Part shown: piece by piece, positions 1-8,694 of the stretch | Position numbering within the stretch: position 1 is the stretch's first letter | Layout of the letters: each line of letters starts with the position of its first letter | Source of the DNA: Paraburkholderia sp. BCC1886 | Lineage (GTDB): Bacteria; Pseudomonadota; Gammaproteobacteria; Burkholderiales; Burkholderiaceae | Length of the DNA stretch: 64,000 nucleotides | Assembly: GCF_900996245.1 (NCBI RefSeq) | Contig: NZ_CAAJGK010000036.1 | Location: 1 to 64,000 of the forward strand | Reading direction: 5' to 3' | Notes under the pieces: model-generated | What the model was told of the DNA's origin: nothing | Seen by the model: only the letters and a program-made list of their open reading frames with translations | Databases searched by the model: none | Program-made: the position numbers and the translations under genes

Positions 1-101
1 CGAGTCGGTCCCACCCCTTCCCATCCCGAACAGGACCGTGAAACGACTCCACGCCGATGATAGTGCGGATTCCCGTGTGAAAGTAGGTAATCGTCAGGCT
101 C
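1..101 (+). rRNA. rrf: 5S ribosomal RNA, 3' part (5' end outside the window)
   Basis: The sequence begins inside a 5S rRNA. The stretch CGAGTCGGTCCCACCCC, the CCCATCCCGAACAGGACCG loop and the terminal GTAGGTAATCGTCAGGCTC are the conserved betaproteobacterial 5S body and 3' strand. Roughly the first 15 bases (the strand pairing with the 3' end) are missing because the window starts late. It marks the end of an rRNA operon running in the plus direction; 23S and 16S should lie to the left. The exact 3' end (100-102) is approximate. Confidence 0.93.
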
Positions 102-112
102 CCCAGCAGCAA

Positions 113-145
113 CAGAAACCCCACCCGTCAACGGTGGGGTTTCTG
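113..145 (+). terminator. rho-independent terminator of the rRNA operon
   Basis: A perfect 13-bp stem, CAGAAACCCCACC at 113-125 pairing with GGTGGGGTTTCTG at 133-145, with a 7-base loop, sits about 11 bases after the 5S end. The trailing T-run is short (CGTTT), but position and stem strength make it the rrn terminator. Confidence 0.85.
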
Positions 146-212
146 CGTTTACGGCTCGAAGAAAAAACCAAACCACATCGATACCGGCGGTGACATGCCG
201 GCATCAATATAT

Positions 213-1193
213 CTAGTCGCTGGCAGCGGATAAAGTCGGCACGATATCGCTAATACCGTGCCTCCGATCGACTTCAGTGAGAAGCGCCTCATCGCGGGCA
301 ATCATTTCCGGCAGATGCGTACGCAAAAATTCAACCCACGTACGCGTCTTCGCATCGATAAACTTGCGCGACGGATAAAGCGCGTAGACATTTGTCTTCT
401 GCGATGTATAGCCGGGCAATACGCGCACTAACGTGCCATCGCGTAAGCCGGAAATGGCCGCATAAAGCGGCACCATGCCAATTCCCATTCCCTCGCGAAT
501 CGCGACGAGTAGCGACTCGGCAATGTTGACCTGCACAGGACCGTTGACCTCCAGCGTGTGGCTTTGATCCGGGCCGTTAAGCACCCATTCGTGCGCCGGA
601 AACGCTGGGGTATGCAAAATCAGGCAATCATGATCGGCGAGGTCCGTTGGTCGTTCAGGCTCACCGTGGACACGGACGTATGAAGGTGATGCGCACAGAA
701 TGTTGAACGTAGTGCCGAGCAGTAGCGATACCAACTCGGAATCAGGCAGAGTCGATGCGGTGACGACAGCGACGTCCGCGCTGCCCTCGAACAGGTCTGG
801 CATGCGTTGCGACAACGTCAGTTCGACAGTCACCTCCGGGTACAGCGCACGATATTGCGAGATTGCCGGCAGCACATAGTGCTGACCGATGCTGGCAAAG
901 CTGTGCATTCGCAGAGCACCGTTCGGCCTTTCGTGAGCGCAGCTTGCTTCTTCTTCTGCCGTGTCGACATCGCTCAGTATCTGCTGACATCGTGTCAGAT
1001 AACGCTCGCCTGCAGTAGTCAGGGCGAGCCGCCGAGTTGAGCGGTTCAACAAGCGCGTGCGCAGATGAGCTTCGAGTTCAGAGACCGCACGCGACATCGC
1101 GCCCGTGGTCGAGTTAAGCGATTGCGCGGCGGCGGTAAAAGTCCCTGCTTCGACTACCCGCACGAACACGCGCATGTTTTGTAACGTATCCAT
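213..1193 (-). CDS. LysR-family transcriptional regulator
   Basis: A 326-residue LysR-type regulator. The N-terminal winged HTH covers about residues 1-60 (MDTLQNMRVFVRVVEAGTF, then AAAQSLNSTTGAMSRAVSELE), followed by the periplasmic-binding-like effector domain (GALRMHSFASIG onward). An upstream reading frame extends to 1316, but the ATG at 1193 is preceded by AGAAGGAT and begins exactly where the family begins, so I take it as the start. It is divergent from the FUSC exporter gene at 1392 and probably controls it, as LysR regulators often do for aromatic-acid efflux genes; the inducer is unknown. Confidence 0.9.
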   Translation of the reverse strand: MDTLQNMRVFVRVVEAGTFTAAAQSLNSTTGAMSRAVSELEAHLRTRLLNRSTRRLALTTAGERYLTRCQQILSDVDTAEEEASCAHERPNGALRMHSFASIGQHYVLPAISQYRALYPEVTVELTLSQRMPDLFEGSADVAVVTASTLPDSELVSLLLGTTFNILCASPSYVRVHGEPERPTDLADHDCLILHTPAFPAHEWVLNGPDQSHTLEVNGPVQVNIAESLLVAIREGMGIGMVPLYAAISGLRDGTLVRVLPGYTSQKTNVYALYPSRKFIDAKTRTWVEFLRTHLPEMIARDEALLTEVDRRHGISDIVPTLSAASD

Positions 1194-1391
1194 CGATCCT
1201 TCTATTACACGGCGGGGAGCCGTATTGTCCATCCAACCAATCGCCTGATTGTTGTCGATTCCAGAAAGGACGTTATTTTCGGCGCCCGTTAATGCGCTCG
1301 CCACACGCTCATACAATCGGCGACTTCATTGTCCGTATCGTAGCGTACGCCGACGATTCCCAGCGACCCAGTCAGGACGCGTAGCCCCCTC

Positions 1392-3602
1392 ATGAAACGT
1401 CTGCATGCGGTAGTGCCGGTGGCGAATCACCTTCTTGCGACGACCGTCATTCTGCAAAGGCTCGCTGCGGCATTGCGCGACTGGCTGTCCAGCGATGGCC
1501 TGATCGCTTTGCATCTGCTCAAAACAGCGATGGCCGGTTTGCTGGCGTTGGGATTGGCGATGCTGTTGGACTTAAGCCAGCCGCGTATCGCGATGACCAC
1601 GGTATTCGTATTGATGCAGCCGTTCAGCGGCATGGTCCTCGCGAAAAGTTTCTATCGGATTCTCGGGACTGCCGTGGGCACTGTCGCAGCGCTGGTGCTT
1701 GGCGCAATGTTCGTCCAGCAACCCGAGCTATATATGTTGGGAATAGCCGTCTGGGTAAGCGCCTGCGTTGCGGCAGCGGTCCGGTACCGGCATTTCAGAT
1801 GGTACGGATTCGTGCTGGCGGGTTACACCGCCGCCCTGATCGGCATTCCCAACGTCGCCGCGCCCCACGAACTGTTTCTCGCGGCACTGACGCGCTCAGC
1901 AGAAGTGGCGGTCGGAATCCTGTGCTCGAGTGCGGTGAGTGCGTTGATCGTTCCACAGCGTGCCAGCCTCGCGCTCGAGCGGGCGCTTCACATACGGTAC
2001 GGAAATTTTACGAGGTTCGCGATCGATGTGCTCGACCGCAGTATCGAAAGCGATCAGTTCGAACGACGTTTTGCCGAACTCGTGGATCAGATCGTCGGAT
2101 TCGAGGCGACGCGAATTTTTGCGGCGTTCGAGGATCCGGCGATGCGCTCACGCGGCCGTCATCTCACGCATCTGAACTCGGCGTTCATGGATGCCTGCAC
2201 GCGACTGCATGCGCTACATCAGTTACTCAAGCGTCTACGTGCAAATGGCGAAGGGGCGATGATCGACGCGATCAAGCAGTCCTTGTACGAGCTTTCGTCA
2301 CAATTGCAGTCGCCGGAACTCGACGACGACCCGTCTCGCGTAGCCGCGCGCCTACGATCTTTTCGAGCGAACCTGCCTGCCCGCGTCCGGGGGACGAGAT
2401 GCCCACTTGAAGCTGCGTCCGTCGAGTCGCTAGCCGATTTCGATACCGCGGCAGAGTTGCTTTACCGGTTTATCGGCGAGTGGGTTGTTTATTCGAACAT
2501 CTATGCGTCGTTGGAACACCCTGTGCCGACGATCGGCCCTCCGCTAGCCGAAACTGGCTACGTAAGCCGAACAAACCGGTTGGTCGTCGCCTGCACGTTT
2601 CTGCGTTCGGCGCTGATGATGAGCATCGTCGCGTGGTTCTGGCTCGAGACCAATTGGCCGAGCGGCGGCCTTGCAGTGATCGGCGCTGCGCTCGTCTGTG
2701 CGCTCACATCCAACGCGCCCAACGCTTCGAGAATGGCAACGCAGATGGCGCTGGGTGCCGTGGCCGCGACGTCGGTAGGCTACCTCTTCACCTGCTACGT
2801 GTACCCGAATATCGACGGGTTTCCCTTGCTGTGCGCGACGCTCGCACCCGTGCTCGCGCTCGGTGCGTTCGTTGCAACACGAAAAGGTGCCGCAGGTTAC
2901 GGGATCGGGTTTTCCGTATTTTTCTGCTTGCTGGCAGGGCCAGACAACGTCGTCGTGTACCAGCCCGATCTGCTGATCAACAACGGGATCGCACTGACCG
3001 CGACCATGCTACTGGGTGCGCTCGTCTTTGCGGTCGCATTCCCGTTCGACATGCGCTGGCTCATTGACCGGATCATGATGGATCTGCGAGCGCAAGTCGT
3101 GTCGGCATGTAACGATGCGCTTCCGGATCTCAACCATCGCTTTCAGTCGAGTACGCACGATCTGACATCGCAATTGCGCCTTCTGCTGACGCGGCAGTCT
3201 CGACGCCGCAAGGAAGCCATGCGCTGGATGCTGGCCACGCTGGAAGTGGGGCATGCGGTGATCGATCTACGGCGGGAAACTGACCTCGCGCATTACGCTC
3301 ATGCCTATCGCCGGGACTGGCGCGGCAGCCTCGAGCAGACCTACGGTGCAATTGCCGGGCTGTTCCGCGACCCCGATGAGCGCCGCCTCCAGCAAGCGAT
3401 CGAGTGCTTGCGTAAGACCAGCGCAATCGCCCAGGATCTGCTGGACACTGTGCATGCCGATCGCGAACGGCGTCACGACCTTCAGCGCATTCTGAGTTGC
3501 CTTCACTTCATTCGCAGCGCGTTACTCGACAAGGAAGCGCCGTTTCATGCTGCCGGAACGTCGTCGACTCTGCTACTGCCAACAGCCGAAAAGAGTTTGT
3601 AA
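1392..3602 (+). CDS. FUSC-family inner-membrane transporter (aromatic acid exporter AaeB-like)
   Basis: A 736-residue protein with the FUSC/AaeB plan: an N-terminal hydrophobic bundle (about residues 35-185, with SQPRIAMTTVFVLMQPFSG), a long soluble helical region, a second hydrophobic bundle (about 400-550) and a C-terminal soluble tail. Characterised relatives (AaeB) pump p-hydroxybenzoate and related acids in partnership with a periplasmic adaptor. No HlyD-type adaptor, DUF1656 protein or outer-membrane factor lies next to it, so it may act alone or with a distant partner. No clear ribosome-binding site precedes the ATG. Substrate unknown. Confidence 0.85.
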   Translation: MKRLHAVVPVANHLLATTVILQRLAAALRDWLSSDGLIALHLLKTAMAGLLALGLAMLLDLSQPRIAMTTVFVLMQPFSGMVLAKSFYRILGTAVGTVAALVLGAMFVQQPELYMLGIAVWVSACVAAAVRYRHFRWYGFVLAGYTAALIGIPNVAAPHELFLAALTRSAEVAVGILCSSAVSALIVPQRASLALERALHIRYGNFTRFAIDVLDRSIESDQFERRFAELVDQIVGFEATRIFAAFEDPAMRSRGRHLTHLNSAFMDACTRLHALHQLLKRLRANGEGAMIDAIKQSLYELSSQLQSPELDDDPSRVAARLRSFRANLPARVRGTRCPLEAASVESLADFDTAAELLYRFIGEWVVYSNIYASLEHPVPTIGPPLAETGYVSRTNRLVVACTFLRSALMMSIVAWFWLETNWPSGGLAVIGAALVCALTSNAPNASRMATQMALGAVAATSVGYLFTCYVYPNIDGFPLLCATLAPVLALGAFVATRKGAAGYGIGFSVFFCLLAGPDNVVVYQPDLLINNGIALTATMLLGALVFAVAFPFDMRWLIDRIMMDLRAQVVSACNDALPDLNHRFQSSTHDLTSQLRLLLTRQSRRRKEAMRWMLATLEVGHAVIDLRRETDLAHYAHAYRRDWRGSLEQTYGAIAGLFRDPDERRLQQAIECLRKTSAIAQDLLDTVHADRERRHDLQRILSCLHFIRSALLDKEAPFHAAGTSSTLLLPTAEKSL

Positions 3603-3610
3603 TCCGAAGA

Positions 3611-3639
3611 GGCGTCAGGCGACTGTCGCGCCTGACGCC
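3611..3639. terminator. inverted repeat between convergent genes, probable bidirectional terminator
   Basis: A perfect 11-bp stem GGCGTCAGGCG / CGCCTGACGCC with a 7-base loop begins 9 bases after the FUSC stop and lies before the convergent GlsB-type gene. There is no T-run, so termination is inferred from position and stem strength. Confidence 0.55.
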
Positions 3640-3658
3640 GTGATACACCGGTAAAACT

Positions 3659-3913
3659 TCAGACCCCTCGTCGAACCAGCCTGATGAGGAAGAGCAGAAT
3701 GACCGCGCCGATTACCGCTGTGATGATGGAGCCGATCCAGCCGCCTCCCAGCGAGATATGCAGCACGCCGGCGAGCCAGCCGCCGATGAAGGCGCCGACG
3801 ATCCCGACGATGATATCGACGATCAGCCCGAAGCCGCCGCCCTTGACGAGCACGCCGGCGAGCCAGCCAGCGATCGCGCCGATGATGAGCCATGCAATGA
3901 TGCCGTGTTCCAT
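3659..3913 (-). CDS. GlsB/YeaQ/YmgE-family stress-response membrane protein
   Basis: An 84-residue, glycine-rich integral membrane protein (MEHGIIAWLIIGAIAGWLAG, then GIVGAFIGGWLAG and GSIITAVIGAVILLFLIRLVRR). Three short hydrophobic segments with GAIAGWLAG-type motifs are the signature of the transglycosylase-associated GlsB/YeaQ/YmgE family, linked to general stress and stationary phase; the biochemical role is not known. The start at 3913 is chosen over an in-frame ATG at 3943 because GGAG sits at a good distance upstream and family members begin here. Confidence 0.88.
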   Translation of the reverse strand: MEHGIIAWLIIGAIAGWLAGVLVKGGGFGLIVDIIVGIVGAFIGGWLAGVLHISLGGGWIGSIITAVIGAVILLFLIRLVRRGV

Positions 3914-4243
3914 AATCGAGACTCCATGGTTGGGTGTGAACAAAAAATCACGGTGACAGAGCTTAGTCGAAGCTTGAATGGCAGTCCATATTCGGGACGG
4001 GGAATTGACATTGTCTGCAGCAATTGCCCGGTAAGTGTAGACGATGCGGATGATCGTGTGGGCCTCTCTGTCCGCAACTCGAAGTTACTCTCGGGAGCAA
4101 TTGAACGAAGCTATAAATGCGGAAATTTCTTCTCAGTGACCAGAACTATCTGCCGCTAAATACGGACTCCGAATGTTGACGCAATTTATCGCGAAAACGA
4201 CACTGTCCACACCATTCGGAAAGCGTCATTCATCGGGGGAAGT
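3914..4243. other. intergenic region with two divergent promoters expected
   Basis: About 330 bases separate the GlsB-type gene and the exported-protein gene. No coding frame with a convincing start or codon pattern was found. Composition is more AT-rich than the flanks, as expected for two back-to-back promoters. No convincing paired -35/-10 or strong operator was identified. Confidence 0.4.
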
Positions 4244-4801
4244 ATGAAATTCAAAGCTGCGGGCGTTATTGCCAGTCTGTTGATTATTGCTGCTCCGCAC
4301 GTGTCTTTCGCAGCGGCGCTACCCACGCCATTTGAAGCGAGCAGCACGCTGCAGGCCGAGGGCGTCGTGCAATCGCTGGATCAGGTTGCACATACTGTGA
4401 CGGTGCTCGACGCACACGGTGGTCGCGCCTCGTTCAACATCACCGACCCTCGGGATCTCACGCAAATCGGGCAAGGTGGGAAGGTACATCTACGCATGAC
4501 ACGCAATGCTGTCGTGAGCGTCATGCGAGGTGCCGATGGGCAGGTAGCAACGGCTGAACCCATCCATTCGAACGACGGTCAGAACGTGAACGCGGTCGTT
4601 GAAGCGGTCGATCACGCGTCAGGTGTGTTGGCGCTGAAGGGTGCAGACGGCGCGATATTCCATATCCAGAGTCAGGAGCCCGCTAAGGCCGCCAGCATTG
4701 CCGTGGGCATGCAGGTGTTGGTCGCCTTCGCCTCCCAGGTCTCAGTGGCTGTGGCGCCGGTATCAGCGCCGGCGTCAACGTCAGCCCCGGTCGTGCATTA
4801 G
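4244..4801 (+). CDS. exported hypothetical protein
   Basis: A 185-residue protein with a clear Sec signal peptide (MKFKAAGVIASLLIIAAPHV, cleavage near SFAAA). The mature part carries two similar beta-rich segments: VVQSLDQVAHTVTVLDAHG and VVEAVDHASGVLALKGADG, each followed by an 'IGQG.VHLRM / VGMQVLVAF'-type strand. This looks like a tandem of small beta-barrel repeats, reminiscent of DUF5666/CusF-like folds, but I do not recognise a named family. The C-terminus is an Ala/Pro/Ser/Val tail. Start supported by GGGGGAAGT immediately upstream. Function unknown; likely periplasmic. Confidence 0.75.
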   Translation: MKFKAAGVIASLLIIAAPHVSFAAALPTPFEASSTLQAEGVVQSLDQVAHTVTVLDAHGGRASFNITDPRDLTQIGQGGKVHLRMTRNAVVSVMRGADGQVATAEPIHSNDGQNVNAVVEAVDHASGVLALKGADGAIFHIQSQEPAKAASIAVGMQVLVAFASQVSVAVAPVSAPASTSAPVVH

Positions 4802-4813
4802 TCCGTCACCTCA

Positions 4814-5983
4814 TCATGCTTTTCCGGGTACCAGGCGTACGCGCGTGATCTCTGACGGCGCTCCCAGACGTTTCGGTGGGCCCCAGTAGCCGGTGCCGCG
4901 GCTGGTATATACCCAAAGACCATTCATCCGCGCGAGCCCCGCGGTGAACGGTTGCTGGAATCGCACGAAGAAGTTCCATGGTACGAACTGGCCACCGTGT
5001 GTGTGGCCGGACAATTGCAGCGTGAAGCCCGCGTCCGCGGCGGCGTTGGCTGAACGCGGCTGATGAGCAAGCAGCACTTTAACCAGCACGTCGCGAGGTG
5101 CACCTGCGAGCGCGGCAACCGGATCGCTGTGATGCAGCGGATCGTGATGGCCTGCGGAATAGTCGGTTACGCCGGCAATCACGGCACGTGCACCGTCATG
5201 CTCCACGATCACATGTTCGTTGAGCAGCACTTTGAGTCCGAGTCGGCGGAACTCGTCGATCCAGGCATTGGCTCCTGCGTAGTATTCGTGATTGCCGGTC
5301 ACGAGGAATGCGCCGTGGCGCGCGCTGAGTCGCGAGAGAGGTTGAGTATGTCGTGTCAGTTGCGGAACGCTGCCATCTACGACGTCGCCGGTCACGGCAA
5401 TGAGGTCCGGCTTGAGGTGATTGACCGCGTCGACAATCGCCTCCACGTAGCGGTGCTTAATGGTCGGTCCCACATGAATGTCGCTGATCTGCACGATCGT
5501 GAAACCGTTCAGCGCGGCCGGCAAGTCGGTTATCGGGATTTCGACCGTTACCACCTTTGCGCGCCGTCGCGCGTTGTAGAGGCCGACCAAGGTGGAGAGT
5601 AGCGCGAGCAGTGGCACGGCGGCGGCCGACACTCCGCGCAATTCTGCAATCGCTATTGCGTCGGGCCGGATGGCGTTGACAATAAGTAGCACGGCCAGCA
5701 GCAGGTCGCGCACGAAAGTCAGCACCAGTAGCGAGGAGAAGAAGCCCATTGCCAGCAGGCCGACCCAGGCAAGCCGATCCCCGAGCGGCTGGCGCTGGAT
5801 GCTGCGTGCGAGCATCCCGAGCGGAATCAGAAAGATCGACGCGACCAGCCAGAGTGCGCATAGCAATCGGGTGGTGCTTTCTACCGGCATGTCAGGAATC
5901 AGACGAACGCCGACATAGATATGCAGCAGGATGCCAATGAGGATAATACGGACAAGAAACGATGAGCGGCGCATAGAGAACAT
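4814..5983 (-). CDS. membrane-anchored calcineurin-like metallophosphoesterase (YkuE/YaeI-type)
   Basis: About 389 residues: four or five N-terminal membrane helices (FLVRIILIGILLHIYVG onward), then a metallophosphoesterase domain with the metal motifs in order, DIHVG, GDVVDG, GNHEYY and GHTHGGQ. These supply the Asp/His/Asn ligands of a di-metal centre; YkuE/YaeI relatives are membrane-associated phosphodiesterases/phospholipid hydrolases. The C-terminal WVYTSRGTGYWGPPKR block is also typical. The start is uncertain: ATGs at 5983 and 5974 fit the first helix but neither has a good ribosome-binding site, and the frame stays open to 6172. Confidence 0.85.
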   Translation of the reverse strand: MFSMRRSSFLVRIILIGILLHIYVGVRLIPDMPVESTTRLLCALWLVASIFLIPLGMLARSIQRQPLGDRLAWVGLLAMGFFSSLLVLTFVRDLLLAVLLIVNAIRPDAIAIAELRGVSAAAVPLLALLSTLVGLYNARRRAKVVTVEIPITDLPAALNGFTIVQISDIHVGPTIKHRYVEAIVDAVNHLKPDLIAVTGDVVDGSVPQLTRHTQPLSRLSARHGAFLVTGNHEYYAGANAWIDEFRRLGLKVLLNEHVIVEHDGARAVIAGVTDYSAGHHDPLHHSDPVAALAGAPRDVLVKVLLAHQPRSANAAADAGFTLQLSGHTHGGQFVPWNFFVRFQQPFTAGLARMNGLWVYTSRGTGYWGPPKRLGAPSEITRVRLVPGKA

Positions 5984-6341
5984 AGAGGCGGGAAGGGGCC
6001 GACGTGACAAAAGCATCGGCGGCGTCGCGTCGGTCATCCGTAACCACAGGGCAGACCGGCCGACCCATTCTACCGGCATGTGCAAGTGCGTGCCCGATAC
6101 GCCAAATTTGCGGTTTTGGCTCGCAACAAGCCTTCCGTATCCAAGGCCTCGCCGCATAGTGCGATGCAACAAGCAGCTTGATCGAGTAACAGTTGTTTGC
6201 CAGCCCCGCAGAACTCAATTAAATGGGCTTTGAGTTGTGTGCACGCGTGCACTATTCTCAATAGGAACCGCGTCCGATTGGGACTATCGGGTTCCTCGGC
6301 GGTTCGTCCATCGCGCTAATCAGCGCGGCAGGAGACGCATC
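5984..6341. other. intergenic region carrying a perfect palindrome and a long imperfect hairpin
   Basis: About 360 bases between the phosphoesterase start and the small membrane-protein gene. It holds a perfect 14-base palindrome, GTGCACGCGTGCAC at 6239-6252. Just downstream is an interrupted stem: AGGAACC at 6263-6269 pairs with GGTTCCT at 6290-6296, and inside it GTCC (6272-6275) pairs with GGAC (6281-6284). The first resembles an operator; the second would form in the leader RNA of the gene at 6342. The left part may instead be coding if the phosphoesterase starts further upstream. Confidence 0.45.
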
Positions 6342-6671
6342 ATGAAGCTGTCCAGATCGGAACACCCCTTGCGTGCGGTGCACGCTTCGCATCATGTTGG
6401 TCACGAGGGCAGTCACGTCATGCTGCCCTTGGTCGTTATATCGGTCATGGCGATTGGTTTGTATTTCAGCGTGCAACAGATGGACTTTTCGGAGTTGGGT
6501 AAGACGGCGCTGTTCTATGTCGTCATGGTGTGCGTTGCACTCGGCATCGCGGGGCTGTTCGGCGTGGTCGGAGCATGGGTGCGATCCACGGGCGACGACG
6601 CCGACGAAGGCTTCTGTTTCATTGGTGCGTTAATCGGAGCCGTTGTCTTTTACGTTGCACTTTTCAGTTAA
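6342..6671 (+). CDS. small integral membrane protein, hypothetical
   Basis: 109 residues, with a soluble, His-rich N-terminus (RAVHASHHVGHEGSH) followed by three predicted membrane helices (VMLPLVVISVMAIGLYF, LFYVVMVCVALGIAGLFGV, FCFIGALIGAVVFYVALF). The ATG at 6342 is preceded by GGAGACGC and is preferred over an upstream in-frame ATG at 6237. I do not recognise the family. The His cluster next to the membrane could bind metal, but that is speculative. Confidence 0.7.
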   Translation: MKLSRSEHPLRAVHASHHVGHEGSHVMLPLVVISVMAIGLYFSVQQMDFSELGKTALFYVVMVCVALGIAGLFGVVGAWVRSTGDDADEGFCFIGALIGAVVFYVALFS

Positions 6672-6683
6672 ACAAATAACCCA

Positions 6684-6714
6684 ACCCGCACCCAACCCCG
6701 CACCCAACCCCCAC
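6684..6714 (+). repeat. short C-rich tandem repeat upstream of alkB
   Basis: The block CGCACCCAACC occurs twice back to back within a run of C/A-rich sequence just before the AlkB gene. It is too short to assign a function; it may be simple-sequence drift and leaves alkB without an obvious ribosome-binding site. Confidence 0.5.
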
Positions 6715-6723
6715 CGTAATTCA

Positions 6724-7317
6724 ATGACCGATCTTTTCGATGACCTGCCGACACTCGACGTCGAATGGCATCCGCACTGGCTCTCGCTGTCGGCTGCGGC
6801 CGACGCATTGACCAGGATCATCGGCGAAGTCGCCTGGCGTCAGGACACCATGGGTACGCCGGGCGGACGCGTGCCACTGCCGCGCCTCACCGCCTGGCAA
6901 GGCGAGCCCGATGCCGTCTATGTGTATTCGGGAATTCGCAATCTGCCGCAACCGTGGACGCCGACGGTCGCCCAATTGAAAAGCGCCGCCGAAGCGATCT
7001 GCGCCACTCGCTTCAACAGCGTATTGATCAACCGCTATCGCAGCGGCACCGACAGCATGGGGTGGCACGCCGACCGCGAACCGGAGTTGGGTTTTCATCC
7101 AGTCATCGCGTCGGTCAGCCTCGGGGCTGCGCGCACCTTCGACTTGCGACACAACAAAAGCGGAGTCGTCCAATCGTACTCACTCAAAGGCGGCAGTCTG
7201 CTCGTGATGAAAGGCGACACGCAATCCGACTGGCGCCATCGCATTCCGAAAGAACCTCGGGTAATGGGCGAGCGCATCAATCTGACCTTCCGCTGGGTGA
7301 CTCCTCGCCCAGGCTAA
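6724..7317 (+). CDS. alkB: AlkB-type 2-oxoglutarate/Fe(II) dioxygenase (alkylated DNA repair)
   Basis: A 197-residue AlkB-family enzyme that oxidatively demethylates alkylated bases. The iron ligands are His115, Asp117 (MGWHADRE) and His172 (DWRHRIPK); Arg184 and Arg190 (GERINLTFR) fit the 2-oxoglutarate and substrate-binding arginines. SLGAARTFDLRH is the family's central strand motif. The size matches short bacterial and ALKBH2/3-like members. It starts at the first methionine that aligns with the family (6724); the frame is open to 6643 in the previous gene. Not next to ada, so probably not part of a classical adaptive-response operon. Confidence 0.92.
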   Translation: MTDLFDDLPTLDVEWHPHWLSLSAAADALTRIIGEVAWRQDTMGTPGGRVPLPRLTAWQGEPDAVYVYSGIRNLPQPWTPTVAQLKSAAEAICATRFNSVLINRYRSGTDSMGWHADREPELGFHPVIASVSLGAARTFDLRHNKSGVVQSYSLKGGSLLVMKGDTQSDWRHRIPKEPRVMGERINLTFRWVTPRPG

Positions 7318-7510
7318 TCGAAACCAGCGACCGCCGCCGTCCAACCTCCGACGCCCCGCCCAATACCAAAACTGATATCGACTCCGCAAATCATGTGATT
7401 GGACGGGTAACGCCCCACCCACTACGCTACAGCACGATCTCGCACCGTGAGGGCCGTTAGCGCTGGGCGGGTGACGGGGTCGCCAACACAACAACGATCA
7501 GGAGACAGAC

Positions 7511-8497
7511 ATGGCGAATACACGACGCGCCGCATGTCGTGCGTTGGGCGCACTCGCAATCTGCGCAAGCATCGGTCCGCTGGCACTGGGTACACAAACC
7601 GCGTACGCCCAAGACAAACCCATAACTCTCGGATTCGCACAGGTCGGCGCGGAAAGCGCCTGGCGTACGGCGAATACCGAGTCGGTGAAATCGGCCGCTG
7701 CCGATGCGAAGATCAAACTCAAATTCTCCGATGCGCAGCAAAAACAGGAAAACCAGATCAAGGCAATCCGTTCGTACATCGCTCAGAAAGTCGATGTCAT
7801 TGCTTTTTCCCCTGTCGTCGAATCGGGTTGGGAGCCGGTACTACGAGAAGCGAAAGCCGCGAAAATCCCGGTCATTCTCACGGATAGAAACATCGACGTA
7901 AAAGACACGTCGCTTTACGTGACGATGATCGGTTCGGATTTCATGGAAGAAGGCCGCCGCGGTGGCCATTGGCTCGAAGATCACTACAAGAGCGCGCCCG
8001 GCACCGTGAATATCGCCGAATTGCAGGGCACCGTGGGCTCGGCCCCTGCCAACGACCGCCACTCCGGTCTCGTCGAAGTGATTAAGAGCGATCCCAAGTT
8101 CAAGATCATCGCGTCGCAAAGTGGCGACTTCACGCTTGCCGGCGGCAAGCAGGTGATGGAGGCGTTCATCAAAACCTACGGGACCAAGATCAACGTGGTT
8201 TATGCGCATAACGACGATATGGCTTTGGGCGCCATTCAGGCGATGGAAGAGGCCGGCATGCATCCGGGCAAAGACATCACTGTCGTCTCCTTCGATGCAA
8301 CCAAAGGTGGCTTTCAGGCGATGGCCGCAGGCAAGATGAATGTCGACGTGGAATGCAGTCCGCTGCTCGGGCCGCAACTGATGTCAGCCGTTAAAGACGT
8401 GGTGGCCGGCAAGCCGTTGCCCAAGCGCATTCTCACGGAAGAAACGGTCTTCCCGATGAGCGTTGCCGCGCAGACACTGCCCACGCGAAAGTACTGA
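7511..8497 (+). CDS. ytfQ: sugar ABC transporter periplasmic binding protein, YtfQ-like (galactofuranose type)
   Basis: A 328-residue periplasmic binding protein with a Sec signal peptide (about residues 1-33, ending TAYAQ). The mature sequence follows E. coli YtfQ closely: GFAQVGAESAWR, QQKQENQIKAIRS, PVVESGWEPVL, TDRNIDVKD, ELQGTVG, SQSGDFT, VYAHNDDMALGAIQAMEEAG. YtfQ binds galactofuranose, so the system most likely imports a furanose or related aldose. First gene of a four-gene operon; the start has an AGGAGACAGAC site. A strong hairpin after the gene may make it better expressed than the downstream genes. Confidence 0.9.
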   Translation: MANTRRAACRALGALAICASIGPLALGTQTAYAQDKPITLGFAQVGAESAWRTANTESVKSAAADAKIKLKFSDAQQKQENQIKAIRSYIAQKVDVIAFSPVVESGWEPVLREAKAAKIPVILTDRNIDVKDTSLYVTMIGSDFMEEGRRGGHWLEDHYKSAPGTVNIAELQGTVGSAPANDRHSGLVEVIKSDPKFKIIASQSGDFTLAGGKQVMEAFIKTYGTKINVVYAHNDDMALGAIQAMEEAGMHPGKDITVVSFDATKGGFQAMAAGKMNVDVECSPLLGPQLMSAVKDVVAGKPLPKRILTEETVFPMSVAAQTLPTRKY

Positions 8498-8622
8498 TCG
8501 GGTAACCAAAGCTTCTGCAAAGGAAGCAAAAAAAACGCGAAACGAAACCGCGAACCCAGCGGGCGCGAAACACAGTCGATCCGCCATCGCCAGCAGATCG
8601 ACCATTTTCTCCAGCGGTGCCT

Positions 8623-8653
8623 GACCGCCCAACTGCTTCGGCAGTGGGCGGTC
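8623..8653 (+). terminator. attenuator-like hairpin between binding-protein and ATPase genes
   Basis: GACCGCCCAACTGC at 8623-8636 pairs (one bulge) with GCAGTGGGCGGTC at 8641-8653 around a TTCG tetraloop, followed by TCTTTTA. This is a rho-independent-type structure in the roughly 200-base gap between ytfQ-like and ytfR-like genes. Such partial terminators commonly raise binding protein over membrane components. Confidence 0.72.
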
Positions 8654-8694
8654 TCTTTTAAGCGAGGTCTATCACGCATCCCGCTTCCGAACCG

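Noticed and set aside
7318..7510. A riboswitch before the YtfQ-like gene
   Set aside because: No recognisable conserved core or convincing terminator/antiterminator pair was found in the leader.
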